Shown piece after piece: positions 50,120-58,167 of a stretch of 64,000 nt of DNA. Position 1 is the first letter of the stretch; each line of letters opens with the position of its first letter. Source of the DNA: GCA-2401735 sp051252095 (lineage in GTDB: Bacteria; Pseudomonadota; Gammaproteobacteria; Burkholderiales; Methylophilaceae); NCBI GenBank assembly GCA_051252095.1, contig JBPOFK010000001.1:62001-126000 (forward strand). The letters are read 5' to 3'. The notes below the pieces were generated by a model. The model was given only the letters and a program-made list of their open reading frames with translations, ran no database searches and had not been told where the DNA came from. The position numbers and the translations under genes were made by a program.

Positions 50120-51385
50120 TTGGATAAGTTGATTATTGAAGGGGGCATTTCACTCAATGGTGAGATTACTGTTTCAGGTGCAAAAAATGCTGCATTGCCT
50201 ATTTTGTGTGCTGCGTTGCTGGCGGAAACCCCATTGCAGCTGAGTAGTGTTGCTGCGTTAAAAGACATTGATACGACTTTGAAATTGTTGGATACCATGG
50301 GGGTAAAAGTCAGTCGCCAAGATGATAAAGTCATCTTAGATGCCAGTGATGTTGCCTCTTTTGAAGCGACATATGAAATGGTTAAAACCATGCGTGCCTC
50401 TATCTTAGTCTTAGGGCCATTATTAGCGCGTTTTGGTAGCGCTCGCGTTTCTCTGCCAGGAGGGTGTGCAATTGGCTCTCGACCAGTTGATCTGCATATT
50501 AAGGGCTTGCAGGCCATGGGTGCAGCTATTCACATTACACATGGTTACATACAAGCTAGCACATTGCATCTGCCCAACCGGCGGTTGCAAGGAGCGCGCT
50601 ATTATATGGATTTGGTTACCGTCACAGGAACAGAGAATCTCATGATGGCGGCAGCGCTGGCTGAAGGTACTACGGTTTTGGAAAATGCAGCCAAAGAGCC
50701 TGAAGTCGTTGATTTGGCGGAATGTTTAAATAAGATGGGCGCAAACATTACCGGAGCCGGTACCGATGTGATTACCATTAAAGGTGTGGAAAAGTTGAAT
50801 GGTACGAGTCACAGCATTGTTTGTGACCGGATTGAAGCGGGTACCTATATGGTAGCCGCAGCTATGACGGGTGGTAAAGTTAAACTAAATAATGTGCGAG
50901 CTGACTTGCTGGATGCTGTTATTGAAAAGCTAAGAGAAGCGGGCGCTGAAGTTATCGTTGATGACCACAGTATCACAGTTAACAGTAATGGCAAGTTGCA
51001 TGCAGTCAACATTAGAACGGCGCCACATCCTGCGTTCCCTACTGATATGCAAGCGCAGTTTATGGCTTTAAACGCGGTCGCAGATGGAGTTGCAACCGTC
51101 ACAGAAACGATTTTCGAAAATCGTTTTATGCATGTACAGGAGTTACAGAGGTTAGGTGCAGATATCAGCATAGAAGGCAATACGGCGCTGGTAAAAGGCG
51201 TACAGCAACTTGACGGCGCAACAGTAATGGCGACAGATTTACGCGCTTCTGCAAGTTTAGTTTTGGCGGGATTGGTCGCAAAAGGTGAAACAGTGATTGA
51301 GCGAATCTATCATTTGGATCGTGGTTATGAGTTGCTAGAAGAGAAATTTACTGCGCTGGGCGCAAAAGTTAAAAGAGCACATTAA
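50120..51385 (+). CDS. murA: UDP-N-acetylglucosamine 1-carboxyvinyltransferase
   Basis: MurA adds enolpyruvate to UDP-GlcNAc, the first committed step of peptidoglycan synthesis. The 421-residue enzyme starts at TTG right at the grxD stop and has Lys22-Asn23 (SGAKNAALPIL) and the catalytic Cys116 in PGGCAIGSRPVDLHI, the residue alkylated by fosfomycin, with the loop intact. Later motifs are HPAFPTDMQAQFMAL and RFMHVQELQRLGAD. The murA-hisG adjacency is common in Proteobacteria. Confidence 0.96.
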   Translation: MDKLIIEGGISLNGEITVSGAKNAALPILCAALLAETPLQLSSVAALKDIDTTLKLLDTMGVKVSRQDDKVILDASDVASFEATYEMVKTMRASILVLGPLLARFGSARVSLPGGCAIGSRPVDLHIKGLQAMGAAIHITHGYIQASTLHLPNRRLQGARYYMDLVTVTGTENLMMAAALAEGTTVLENAAKEPEVVDLAECLNKMGANITGAGTDVITIKGVEKLNGTSHSIVCDRIEAGTYMVAAAMTGGKVKLNNVRADLLDAVIEKLREAGAEVIVDDHSITVNSNGKLHAVNIRTAPHPAFPTDMQAQFMALNAVADGVATVTETIFENRFMHVQELQRLGADISIEGNTALVKGVQQLDGATVMATDLRASASLVLAGLVAKGETVIERIYHLDRGYELLEEKFTALGAKVKRAH

Positions 51386-51386
51386 G

Positions 51387-52028
51387 ATGATTACCATTGC
51401 ATTATCTAAAGGCAGAATTTTTGATGAAACCGCACCTCTGTTAGCAGCGGCAGGTATCCACGCGACAGAAGAGCCTGGCTCTTCTAGGAAGCTTATTTTA
51501 GAAACTAATCGTAAGGATGTGCGTCTGATTGTAGTGCGTGCCTCTGATGTGCCTACTTATGTACAGTATGGTGCAGCAGATATTGGTATTGCAGGAAAAG
51601 ATGTGTTGGATGAACATGGTGGCGATGGTTTATATCAGCCGCTAGATTTGCAAATTGCAAAGTGCAAAATGATGGTTGCTGTGCGTCAGGGCTTTGATTA
51701 TGATGCCGTCGTTCGTCAGGGGGCTAGATTGAAAGTGGTAACAAAATATGTAAAAACGGCGCGTGAGCACTTTGCTGCAAAAGGCATGCATGTTGATTTA
51801 ATCAAGCTTTATGGCTCAATGGAGCTTGGTCCTCTGGTTGGTCTTGCAGATGCGATTGTTGATTTAGTGAGTACAGGTGGCACACTTAAAGCGAATAACC
51901 TAGAAGCTGTGGAGCATATCGGAGACATCAGCTCACGTTTGATTGTGAATCAAGCCTCTTTAAAATTAAATCGTTCTTTATTACAACCGATTTTGGATGA
52001 TTTTACAAACGCGGTTGCAAAGAGTTAG
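51387..52028 (+). CDS. hisG: ATP phosphoribosyltransferase catalytic subunit, short form
   Basis: HisG joins ATP and PRPP to start histidine synthesis. At 213 residues this is the short form, lacking the C-terminal regulatory domain, so it needs HisZ for activity and histidine feedback. Motifs: IALSKGRIFDETAPLLA, VRASDVPTYVQYGAADIGIAG and the PRPP loop DLVSTGGTLKANNL. hisZ is not in this cluster; in Betaproteobacteria it usually lies beside purA. The gene starts one base after murA. Confidence 0.95.
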   Translation: MITIALSKGRIFDETAPLLAAAGIHATEEPGSSRKLILETNRKDVRLIVVRASDVPTYVQYGAADIGIAGKDVLDEHGGDGLYQPLDLQIAKCKMMVAVRQGFDYDAVVRQGARLKVVTKYVKTAREHFAAKGMHVDLIKLYGSMELGPLVGLADAIVDLVSTGGTLKANNLEAVEHIGDISSRLIVNQASLKLNRSLLQPILDDFTNAVAKS

Positions 52029-52034
52029 GGCAAT

Positions 52035-53330
52035 ATGGACATTAGACGTTTATCCACCGCAGATCAGAAATTTGACACCGCATTAAAGGCGTTACTTGCG
52101 TTTGAAACAGCGCAAGATGATAGTATTGACGGTGTAGTAGCCGAGATACTAAAAGATGTCAAAACACGCGGCGATGCAGCTGTATTGGAATACACCAATC
52201 GCTTTGATAAAACAACCGCAAAGAGCATGACTGATCTTGAAGTTAATCAACAGGATTTGCAAGCTGCATTGAAGGGGTTACCTACTGATCAACGCGCAGC
52301 CTTGCAGGCGGCAGCAGACCGCGTGCGTAGTTATCATGAAAAACAAGTCATGGAGTCGTGGCACTATACAGAACCAGATGGGACACTATTAGGTCAGCAA
52401 GTGACACCATTAGACAGGGTCGGTTTATATGTGCCAGGTGGGAAAGCGGCTTATCCATCTAGTGTATTAATGAATGCGATCCCAGCTAAAGTAGCAGGTG
52501 TTGAAGAGTTGATTATGGTAGTGCCAACGCCTAATGGTGAAAAAAATGCACTAGTACTCGCGGCGGCTGCCATTTCTGGGGTGGATCGGGTTTTTTGTAT
52601 CGGCGGCGCGCAAGCGATTGGCGCCTTAGCTTATGGTACAGAAACAGTTCCTCAAGTAGATAAGGTGACTGGACCAGGAAATGCTTATGTAGCAGCAGCA
52701 AAAAGGCGTGTTTTTGGTGTCGTTGGTATTGATATGGTCGCAGGACCTTCTGAAATCTTGGTGATATGTGATGGAAAAACAGACCCAGACTGGATTGCAA
52801 TGGATTTATTTAGCCAAGCAGAACATGATGAGTTGGCGCAGTCAATTTTATTAAGTCCAGACGAAGCATTCTTGAATCAAGTGGCAACAAGTATGCAAAA
52901 ACTATTATTGGACATGCCCCGTAAAGCTATTATAAGTAAATCAATTACAGATAGAGGCGCGCTTATTCAGGTCAAGGATTTAGACGAGGCGATTGCGATT
53001 TGTAATTACATAGCCCCAGAACATTTAGAGCTTTCTGTAGAAAACCCACTTGAAATGAGCAAAAAAATTAAACATGCAGGCGCAATCTTCATGGGGCGCG
53101 ACACTTGTGAGGCCTTGGGAGATTATTGCGCAGGTCCCAACCACGTGTTGCCAACATCTAGGACGGCGCGTTTTAGTTCTCCTTTGGGCGTGTATGACTT
53201 TCAGAAGCGTTCCAGCTTAATAATGGTTTCAAATGAGGGTGCACAAAAACTCGGTAAAATTGCCTCTACACTAGCACATGGCGAAAGCTTGCAAGCGCAT
53301 GCACGGTCTGCTGAGTACCGGTTGAAATAG
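52035..53330 (+). CDS. hisD: Histidinol dehydrogenase
   Basis: HisD carries out the last two steps of histidine synthesis, histidinol to histidine, with zinc and two NAD+. The 431-residue protein has VPGGKAAYPSSVLMNAIPA, GGAQAIGALAYGT, the signature VAGPSEILVI, DLFSQAEHDELAQS (zinc ligands) and GPNHVLPTSRTARF. It follows hisG by six bases and precedes hisC. Confidence 0.97.
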   Translation: MDIRRLSTADQKFDTALKALLAFETAQDDSIDGVVAEILKDVKTRGDAAVLEYTNRFDKTTAKSMTDLEVNQQDLQAALKGLPTDQRAALQAAADRVRSYHEKQVMESWHYTEPDGTLLGQQVTPLDRVGLYVPGGKAAYPSSVLMNAIPAKVAGVEELIMVVPTPNGEKNALVLAAAAISGVDRVFCIGGAQAIGALAYGTETVPQVDKVTGPGNAYVAAAKRRVFGVVGIDMVAGPSEILVICDGKTDPDWIAMDLFSQAEHDELAQSILLSPDEAFLNQVATSMQKLLLDMPRKAIISKSITDRGALIQVKDLDEAIAICNYIAPEHLELSVENPLEMSKKIKHAGAIFMGRDTCEALGDYCAGPNHVLPTSRTARFSSPLGVYDFQKRSSLIMVSNEGAQKLGKIASTLAHGESLQAHARSAEYRLK

Positions 53331-53348
53331 ACCCATGAAAGATAAGCG

Positions 53349-54416
53349 ATGAGCCAGTTTTGGAGTGAAATCGTTCATAATCTGATCCCCTATGTGCCAG
53401 GTGAACAGCCGAAAGCACAAGATCTCATTAAGTTGAATACCAATGAGAATCCCTATGGCCCCAGTCCAAAAGTGATTGAAGCTATCCAGTCAGAGTTAGG
53501 CGAGCAATTAAAATTATACCCAGACCCAACCTCCAAAAGACTAAAAACAGCTATTGCTGATTATTATGGTCTGAAAGTCGACCAAGTGTTCGTTGGTAAT
53601 GGATCGGATGAAGTGCTTGCACATGTATTTCAAGCCCTACTCAAACAATCAAGACCGTTGCTTTTCCCAGATATTACTTATAGCTTTTACCCAGTGTATT
53701 GCGGACTATATGGTATTGAATACGAGGCAATCCCACTGGATCGACGGTTTGAGATTAACATTCATGATTATGATCGCCCGAATGGCGGCATTATTTTGCC
53801 TAATCCTAATGCGCCCACTGGTATCCCGTTAGAGTTAGAGCGGATAGAAGCATTATTACAAAAGAACCGATATTCAGTAGTGGTCGTTGATGAAGCTTAT
53901 GTCGATTTTGGTACTGAATCAGCAGTCAGGTTAATTGATGAATACCCCAATTTGCTGGTGACACAAACCTTATCGAAAGCGCGGTCTTTAGCAGGGTTGC
54001 GTGTTGGTTATGCATTAGGTCATCCAGATTTAATCGAAGCACTGACACGTGTCAAGGATAGCTTTAATTCTTACCCCATTGATCGACTTGCTGAAGCAGG
54101 CGCAGTTGCGGCTTTTGAGGATGTAGACTACTTTGAAGCGACATGTCAACAAGTGGTTGCGACTAGGGAGTCTTTCATCAAGCGATTAGAGGCAATGGGT
54201 TTTGTCGTACTACCTTCTGGTGGTAATTTTATTTTTACCAAGCATCCTGATATTGATGGCGCGCATCTAGCAAATCGGCTTAGAGAAAAAAACATCATTG
54301 TTAGACACTTTAAGCATCCAGAACGCATTTCTCCTTATTTGCGTATTACGATCGGGACAGACGTGCAGATGCAATCATTAACCCATGTGATTTCTGCTAT
54401 TATTCAGGAAAGCTGA
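53349..54416 (+). CDS. hisC: Histidinol-phosphate aminotransferase
   Basis: This PLP-dependent fold-type I aminotransferase of 355 residues converts imidazole-acetol phosphate and glutamate to histidinol phosphate. Motifs: LNTNENPYGPSPKV, VGNGSDEVL, PNPNAPTG, VVDEAYVDFG and the PLP-lysine TLSKARSLAGLRVGYALG. It is followed after 13 bases by a hexapeptide transferase gene instead of hisB. Confidence 0.95.
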   Translation: MSQFWSEIVHNLIPYVPGEQPKAQDLIKLNTNENPYGPSPKVIEAIQSELGEQLKLYPDPTSKRLKTAIADYYGLKVDQVFVGNGSDEVLAHVFQALLKQSRPLLFPDITYSFYPVYCGLYGIEYEAIPLDRRFEINIHDYDRPNGGIILPNPNAPTGIPLELERIEALLQKNRYSVVVVDEAYVDFGTESAVRLIDEYPNLLVTQTLSKARSLAGLRVGYALGHPDLIEALTRVKDSFNSYPIDRLAEAGAVAAFEDVDYFEATCQQVVATRESFIKRLEAMGFVVLPSGGNFIFTKHPDIDGAHLANRLREKNIIVRHFKHPERISPYLRITIGTDVQMQSLTHVISAIIQES

Positions 54417-54429
54417 TATAGATTGAGAA

Positions 54430-55041
54430 ATGACAACCTTAAAAATAACGCTTAGCAATATCAAGCAAGACTTTCTAAGAAGAGTGCTGCTTGAGGGTAG
54501 TGCAGATTTGTTGCACAAGCTTGTGTTGCTGATGAAGCCTGGTATGGTGGGTGTTATCTGTTACCGTTTATCGCATTACTTTGTGCAAGGAAGATTGCGT
54601 TTTTTATGTCGACCTTTGCTCTTGATTGAGCATTTGTACTGTAGAAATGAAATTTCCCCTTATGCAACGATTGGCCCCGGTTTAGTGCTAGGAGATATTG
54701 GTGCAGTTGGTTTGACAGGCGAGGTGGTGATCGGTAAAAACTGTACCTTGCAGGGTTTTAATACATTGACGCTGAATGCAATTGCTGGCGTTGATTTTAC
54801 CGTGGATAAAATAGTCATTGGCGATTATTGTTTGTTGGGTACCCGCGCAAAAATCATGCGGCCAATCACCATTGCGGACGGGGTGCAAGTAACGAATAAC
54901 TCTGTTGTGATGTTCTCAGTAGCTAAGGTCGGCTCTACTGTTTCTGGTGTGCCCGCGAAAAGACGTAGGATTGACGATTACGATTCAATTAAGAATTGGA
55001 ACCCGCTTATGGGTGGTTTTTTGACACAGGGCGAATCATGA
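54430..55041 (+). CDS. Hexapeptide-repeat acyltransferase 1 (serine acetyltransferase-like)
   Basis: The 203-residue protein has an N-terminal helical part (DLLHKLVLLMKPGMVGVICYR), then left-handed beta-helix hexapeptide repeats (ISPYATIGPGLVLGDI, GEVVIGKNCTLQGFNT, VIGDYCLLGTRAKIMRPITI) and a C-terminal VSGVPAKRRRID. The RNEISPYATIGPGLVL phrase resembles CysE-type serine acetyltransferases, but the catalytic histidine motif of CysE (DIHPGA with a later His) is not evident. The acceptor is unknown. It overlaps the next, related gene by ATGA, so the two are coupled and probably interact. Confidence 0.72.
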   Translation: MTTLKITLSNIKQDFLRRVLLEGSADLLHKLVLLMKPGMVGVICYRLSHYFVQGRLRFLCRPLLLIEHLYCRNEISPYATIGPGLVLGDIGAVGLTGEVVIGKNCTLQGFNTLTLNAIAGVDFTVDKIVIGDYCLLGTRAKIMRPITIADGVQVTNNSVVMFSVAKVGSTVSGVPAKRRRIDDYDSIKNWNPLMGGFLTQGES

Positions 55042-55604
55042 AGCAAGGTTTCACACAAACGCTGCACTTAATTAAAATGGATATGCAAGCGCGTAGCCAG
55101 AACGAAGAAAAGCCGTTAACAGCAATCAGAGTCGTCCGATATTTATTCAAGTCAGCCTCTACGCCTATCGTGCTTTATCGCTGGCAAGTCTTTTTTTACC
55201 AGCATCATATGGGCTTCATTGCTTCTTTATTAAAGTTGATTAGTAATATCATATTTACCGTTATTATTGATTCAGAGACAGAAATAGGGCCAGGGTTTTT
55301 AATCTATCACAGTAGTTACATTTTTATAGGGCCGCACGTTCAATTAGGCAGTAACTGTCATTTGGCGAATCAAAACACCATTATGGCTTCACCTTATTAC
55401 TTTGCTGATGCTAGGAAAACAATTCAAGGGCCTGTCATTGGTGATGGGCTGTTGATGGGTTGTGGTGCAAGCATAGTAGGAGACATTGTCTTAGGTAAAA
55501 ATGTGAAAATTTCTATCAATTCAACTGTTGAAGATAGTTTTCCTGATGATGCAGTATTAATTGGTGTTCCTGCTAGGAATGTTTCAAAATCAAATGATGA
55601 CTAA
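55038..55604 (+). CDS. Hexapeptide-repeat acyltransferase 2
   Basis: This protein of about 188 residues belongs to the same fold as its upstream neighbour: a helical N-terminus with VVRYLFKSASTPIVLYRWQVFFYQ, then DSETEIGPGFLIYHSSYIFIG, a hexapeptide beta-helix (GPVIGDGLLMGCGASIVGDIVLG) and a terminal IGVPARNV. The His in IYHSS is placed like the catalytic His of serine or sugar O-acetyltransferases. An ATG 42 bases upstream is rejected because it overlaps the first gene more deeply. Its function is unknown; capsule, exopolysaccharide or lipid acylation are possible. Confidence 0.72.
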   Translation: MKQGFTQTLHLIKMDMQARSQNEEKPLTAIRVVRYLFKSASTPIVLYRWQVFFYQHHMGFIASLLKLISNIIFTVIIDSETEIGPGFLIYHSSYIFIGPHVQLGSNCHLANQNTIMASPYYFADARKTIQGPVIGDGLLMGCGASIVGDIVLGKNVKISINSTVEDSFPDDAVLIGVPARNVSKSNDD

Positions 55605-55780
55605 ATGCGGTGAAGTTGTGTGTTAATGCTTAAAAAATATTAGTAATATGTTGAAATATTGCACGAATTGCGGTTATGATGTCGCAATGTACACTTAAAG
55701 TGATGTTAAATTCAAATAAGTGGTATAGAGAATATTAAATTTTTAATCGAATATAAAGCAAATTCGGAGGAAGAATTATC
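55605..55780 (+). promoter_or_regulatory. Promoter region of the hexulose-phosphate synthase gene
   Basis: This 176-base AT-rich spacer ends with a near-perfect ribosome binding site GGAGGAAG (55766-55773), seven bases before the ATG, consistent with very high translation. Candidate promoter hexamers are TTGCGG (55668-55673) and TACACT (55690-55695) with 16 bases between, or an extended -10 TGGTATAGA at 55721-55729. An inverted repeat ATTGCG (55667-55672)/CGCAAT (55683-55688) overlaps the first candidate and could be an operator. Which is used cannot be decided from sequence. Confidence 0.4.
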
Positions 55781-56728
55781 ATGGCACAAACCCAGATGGC
55801 ATTGGACTCACTAGACTTTGACGCAACGGTAGCATTGGCTGCAAAAGTAGCGCCGCATGTCGATATTTTAGAAATCGGTACTCCTTGCATTAAACATAAT
55901 GGTATTAAACTGTTAGAAACGCTTCGTGCGAAGTTCCCAAACAACAAAATCTTAGTTGATTTGAAAACGATGGATGCTGGCTACTACGAAGCAGAGCCAT
56001 TCTACAAAGCTGGTGCAGATATTTGCACAGTATTAGGAACTGCTGACATTGGCACAATTAAAGGTGTTATTGATGTTGCAAACAAGTACGGCAAAATGGC
56101 ACAAGTTGATTTAATCAATGTTAAAGACAAAAAAGCACGCACACTAGAAGTTGCTAAACTTGGCGCTCATGTGATTGGTGTTCATACAGGTTTAGATCAG
56201 CAAGCAGCAGGTCAAACTCCATTTTCAGATTTGGCGATGGTCACAAGTTTGAATACAGGTGCTAAAGTATCAGTTGCTGGTGGTGTTAAAGCAAATACGG
56301 CAGCGCAAGTTGTCGATGCTGGTGCAGACATCGTTGTGGCTGGTGCAGCTATTTATGGTGCAGCTGATCCAGCAGCATCAGCTGCTGAAATCACAGGTAT
56401 TGTGCATGCAGGTGGTGAGAAAGCATCAGGTGGCATGAAATGGCTGCCATGGGCGATTATTGCTGGTGCAGTATTGCTTGGTCTATTCTTGCTAAATGGT
56501 GGCTCTTCTGATGAAGTTGCAACAGATGCTGCAACAACGATGGAAGAAAGCGTTGATGCTGCTGGTGCTGCGATGGAAGATGCTGGCGATGCAGTAAGTG
56601 ATGCAGTTGATGCGACAGGCGAAACAATGGATGAAGCAGCTGAAGCAACAAGTGAGGCTGTTGAGGCAGCTGGTGATGAAGCTGCAGACATGGTTGACGC
56701 TGCAAAAGATGCTGCTAACGCAGAGTAA
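55781..56728 (+). CDS. hps: 3-hexulose-6-phosphate synthase fused to a membrane anchor and acidic Ala-rich tail
   Basis: The enzyme condenses formaldehyde with ribulose 5-phosphate, the entry reaction of the RuMP cycle. Residues 1-210 are a complete HPS domain with the OMPDC-superfamily motif Asp60-Leu-Lys62-Thr-Met-Asp65, IGVHTGLDQQAAG, VAGGVK and a terminal GAAIYGAADPAA. Normal HPS ends about here (207-215 residues). This protein continues in frame with Lys-flanked transmembrane segment 220-239 (KWLPWAIIAGAVLLGLFLLN). Residues 244-315 follow, with 23 acidic residues, one Lys, and Ala/Gly-rich 7-11-residue repeats. Positive charges before the helix predict the enzyme inside and the tail in the periplasm. 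Strong RBS and terminator; no phi gene nearby. Confidence 0.95.
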   Translation: MAQTQMALDSLDFDATVALAAKVAPHVDILEIGTPCIKHNGIKLLETLRAKFPNNKILVDLKTMDAGYYEAEPFYKAGADICTVLGTADIGTIKGVIDVANKYGKMAQVDLINVKDKKARTLEVAKLGAHVIGVHTGLDQQAAGQTPFSDLAMVTSLNTGAKVSVAGGVKANTAAQVVDAGADIVVAGAAIYGAADPAASAAEITGIVHAGGEKASGGMKWLPWAIIAGAVLLGLFLLNGGSSDEVATDAATTMEESVDAAGAAMEDAGDAVSDAVDATGETMDEAAEATSEAVEAAGDEAADMVDAAKDAANAE

Positions 56729-56744
56729 TTAAGCTTTTGGAAGT

Positions 56745-56772
56745 AAAAAGCCGACTTTGAGTCGGCTTTTTT
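56745..56772 (+). terminator. Terminator of hps
   Basis: AAAAAGCCGAC (56745-56755) and GTCGGCTTTTTT (56761-56772) form a long perfect stem around TTTGA. It isolates hps transcription from hisB downstream. Confidence 0.9.
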
Positions 56773-56860
56773 ATTGCATTTTTGCGCATAAGTGCGAGAT
56801 TAGGTTAAAATGCGCTTAAATCATTGAAATTACATTCATTACCACTGTTAGAATATTCCT

Positions 56861-57448
56861 ATGCGTCAAGCTGAAGTTACACGTGACACCCTTGAAACAC
56901 AAATTACTGTATCGATTAATATTGATGGGACAGGAGCGTCACATTTTGAAACTGGCTTAGGGTTTTTAGACCATATGTTAGATCAGGTCGCGAGGCATGG
57001 CATGATGGACATCAGTGTAAAAGCAAAAGGTGATTTACATATTGATGCGCATCATACGGTTGAGGATATTGGCATCACTTTGGGTCAAGCTTTTTTAAAG
57101 GCAATGGGCGATAAAAAAGGAATCAACCGTTATGGCCATGCGTACGTGCCGCTTGATGAGGCGCTTTCTCGTGTCGTGTTGGATTTATCTGGACGCCCAG
57201 GCTTGATGTTTAATTGCGAGTTTACACGCGCCATGATTGGTGAGTTTGATGTTGACTTGTTTCATGAGTTCTTTCAAGGTTTTACCAATCATGCTTTGGT
57301 CACTTTACATATTGATAATCTAAAAGGTCACAATTCGCATCATCAAGCAGAGACAATTTTTAAGGCTTTTGGCCGTGCTTTAAGAATGGCATTGACAGTT
57401 GATGAGCGCATGGTAGGGGTTATGCCTTCAACTAAAGGTGTGCTATAA
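56861..57448 (+). CDS. hisB: Imidazoleglycerol-phosphate dehydratase
   Basis: The monofunctional dehydratase of 195 residues converts imidazoleglycerol phosphate to imidazole-acetol phosphate. Metal-binding histidines occur in the paired motifs DAHHTVEDIGI and HNSHHQAETIFKAFG, with TGLGFLDHMLDQVARHG near the start. There is no phosphatase domain, so histidinol phosphatase is encoded elsewhere. It restarts the his cluster after the hps terminator and therefore needs its own promoter in the 56773-56860 gap. Confidence 0.96.
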   Translation: MRQAEVTRDTLETQITVSINIDGTGASHFETGLGFLDHMLDQVARHGMMDISVKAKGDLHIDAHHTVEDIGITLGQAFLKAMGDKKGINRYGHAYVPLDEALSRVVLDLSGRPGLMFNCEFTRAMIGEFDVDLFHEFFQGFTNHALVTLHIDNLKGHNSHHQAETIFKAFGRALRMALTVDERMVGVMPSTKGVL

Positions 57449-57472
57449 ACTAACATCTCAGTAGTTATTCAA

Positions 57473-58120
57473 ATGGAAAAAATTGATATCGCTGTCGTTG
57501 ATTATGGCATGGGAAACTTAAAGTCCGTGTCAAAAGCAATTGAGCACATTGCGCCCAACAAAGTAGTGCGGGTTACCAGCACACCAGAGCATATCCATGC
57601 GGCAGAACGCGTGGTGTTTCCTGGTCAGGGCGCAATGCCAGAATGCATTCAAGAACTGGATGGACGAGGTTTGCATGGGGCAGTAGTCGATGCAGCAAAA
57701 ACCAAGCCTTTTTTAGGAATATGTATTGGCTTGCAAATGTTGTTCGACCACTCTGAAGAAGGAGATGTGAATGGTTTGGGTTTGCTACATGGCAATGTGA
57801 AAAAGTTTATACTAGATGGCATGCATGATGCCTCTGGAGAAAAACTTAAAGTACCGCATATGGGATGGAATCAGGTGTATCAAGAAAACCAAGCACATAT
57901 CATGTGGCATAACATTGCAGATGGCGAGCGGTTTTATTTTGTGCATAGCTATTATGTGAGTCCAGAAGACGAAAGCTCTGCAGTTGGTTATGGCGAGTAT
58001 CCAACTCGATTCACTTGCGCTGTAGCAAAAGATAATATCTTTGCGGTGCAGTTTCATCCCGAAAAAAGTGCACAGGCAGGATTGCAATTGCTACGCAATT
58101 TTGTAAACTGGAAACCATAA
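57473..58120 (+). CDS. hisH: Imidazole glycerol phosphate synthase, glutaminase subunit
   Basis: HisH hydrolyses glutamine and passes ammonia to HisF. The 215-residue class I glutamine amidotransferase has VVDYGMGNLKSVSKA, the oxyanion PGQGAMPE, the nucleophile Cys in FLGICIGLQMLF and the His-Glu dyad in VQFHPEKSAQAG. It lies between hisB and hisA. Confidence 0.96.
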   Translation: MEKIDIAVVDYGMGNLKSVSKAIEHIAPNKVVRVTSTPEHIHAAERVVFPGQGAMPECIQELDGRGLHGAVVDAAKTKPFLGICIGLQMLFDHSEEGDVNGLGLLHGNVKKFILDGMHDASGEKLKVPHMGWNQVYQENQAHIMWHNIADGERFYFVHSYYVSPEDESSAVGYGEYPTRFTCAVAKDNIFAVQFHPEKSAQAGLQLLRNFVNWKP

Positions 58121-58167
58121 GCCTTTTCTATTAACAATTTAACTCAATTAAAAATACTATTAATACT

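Noticed and set aside
56353..56691. Long open frame on the minus strand opposite the HPS tail (Ala/Ser/Pro-rich)
   Set aside because: It is the mirror of the GCT/GAT/GAA repeat block. It has no start context, RBS or recognisable domain.
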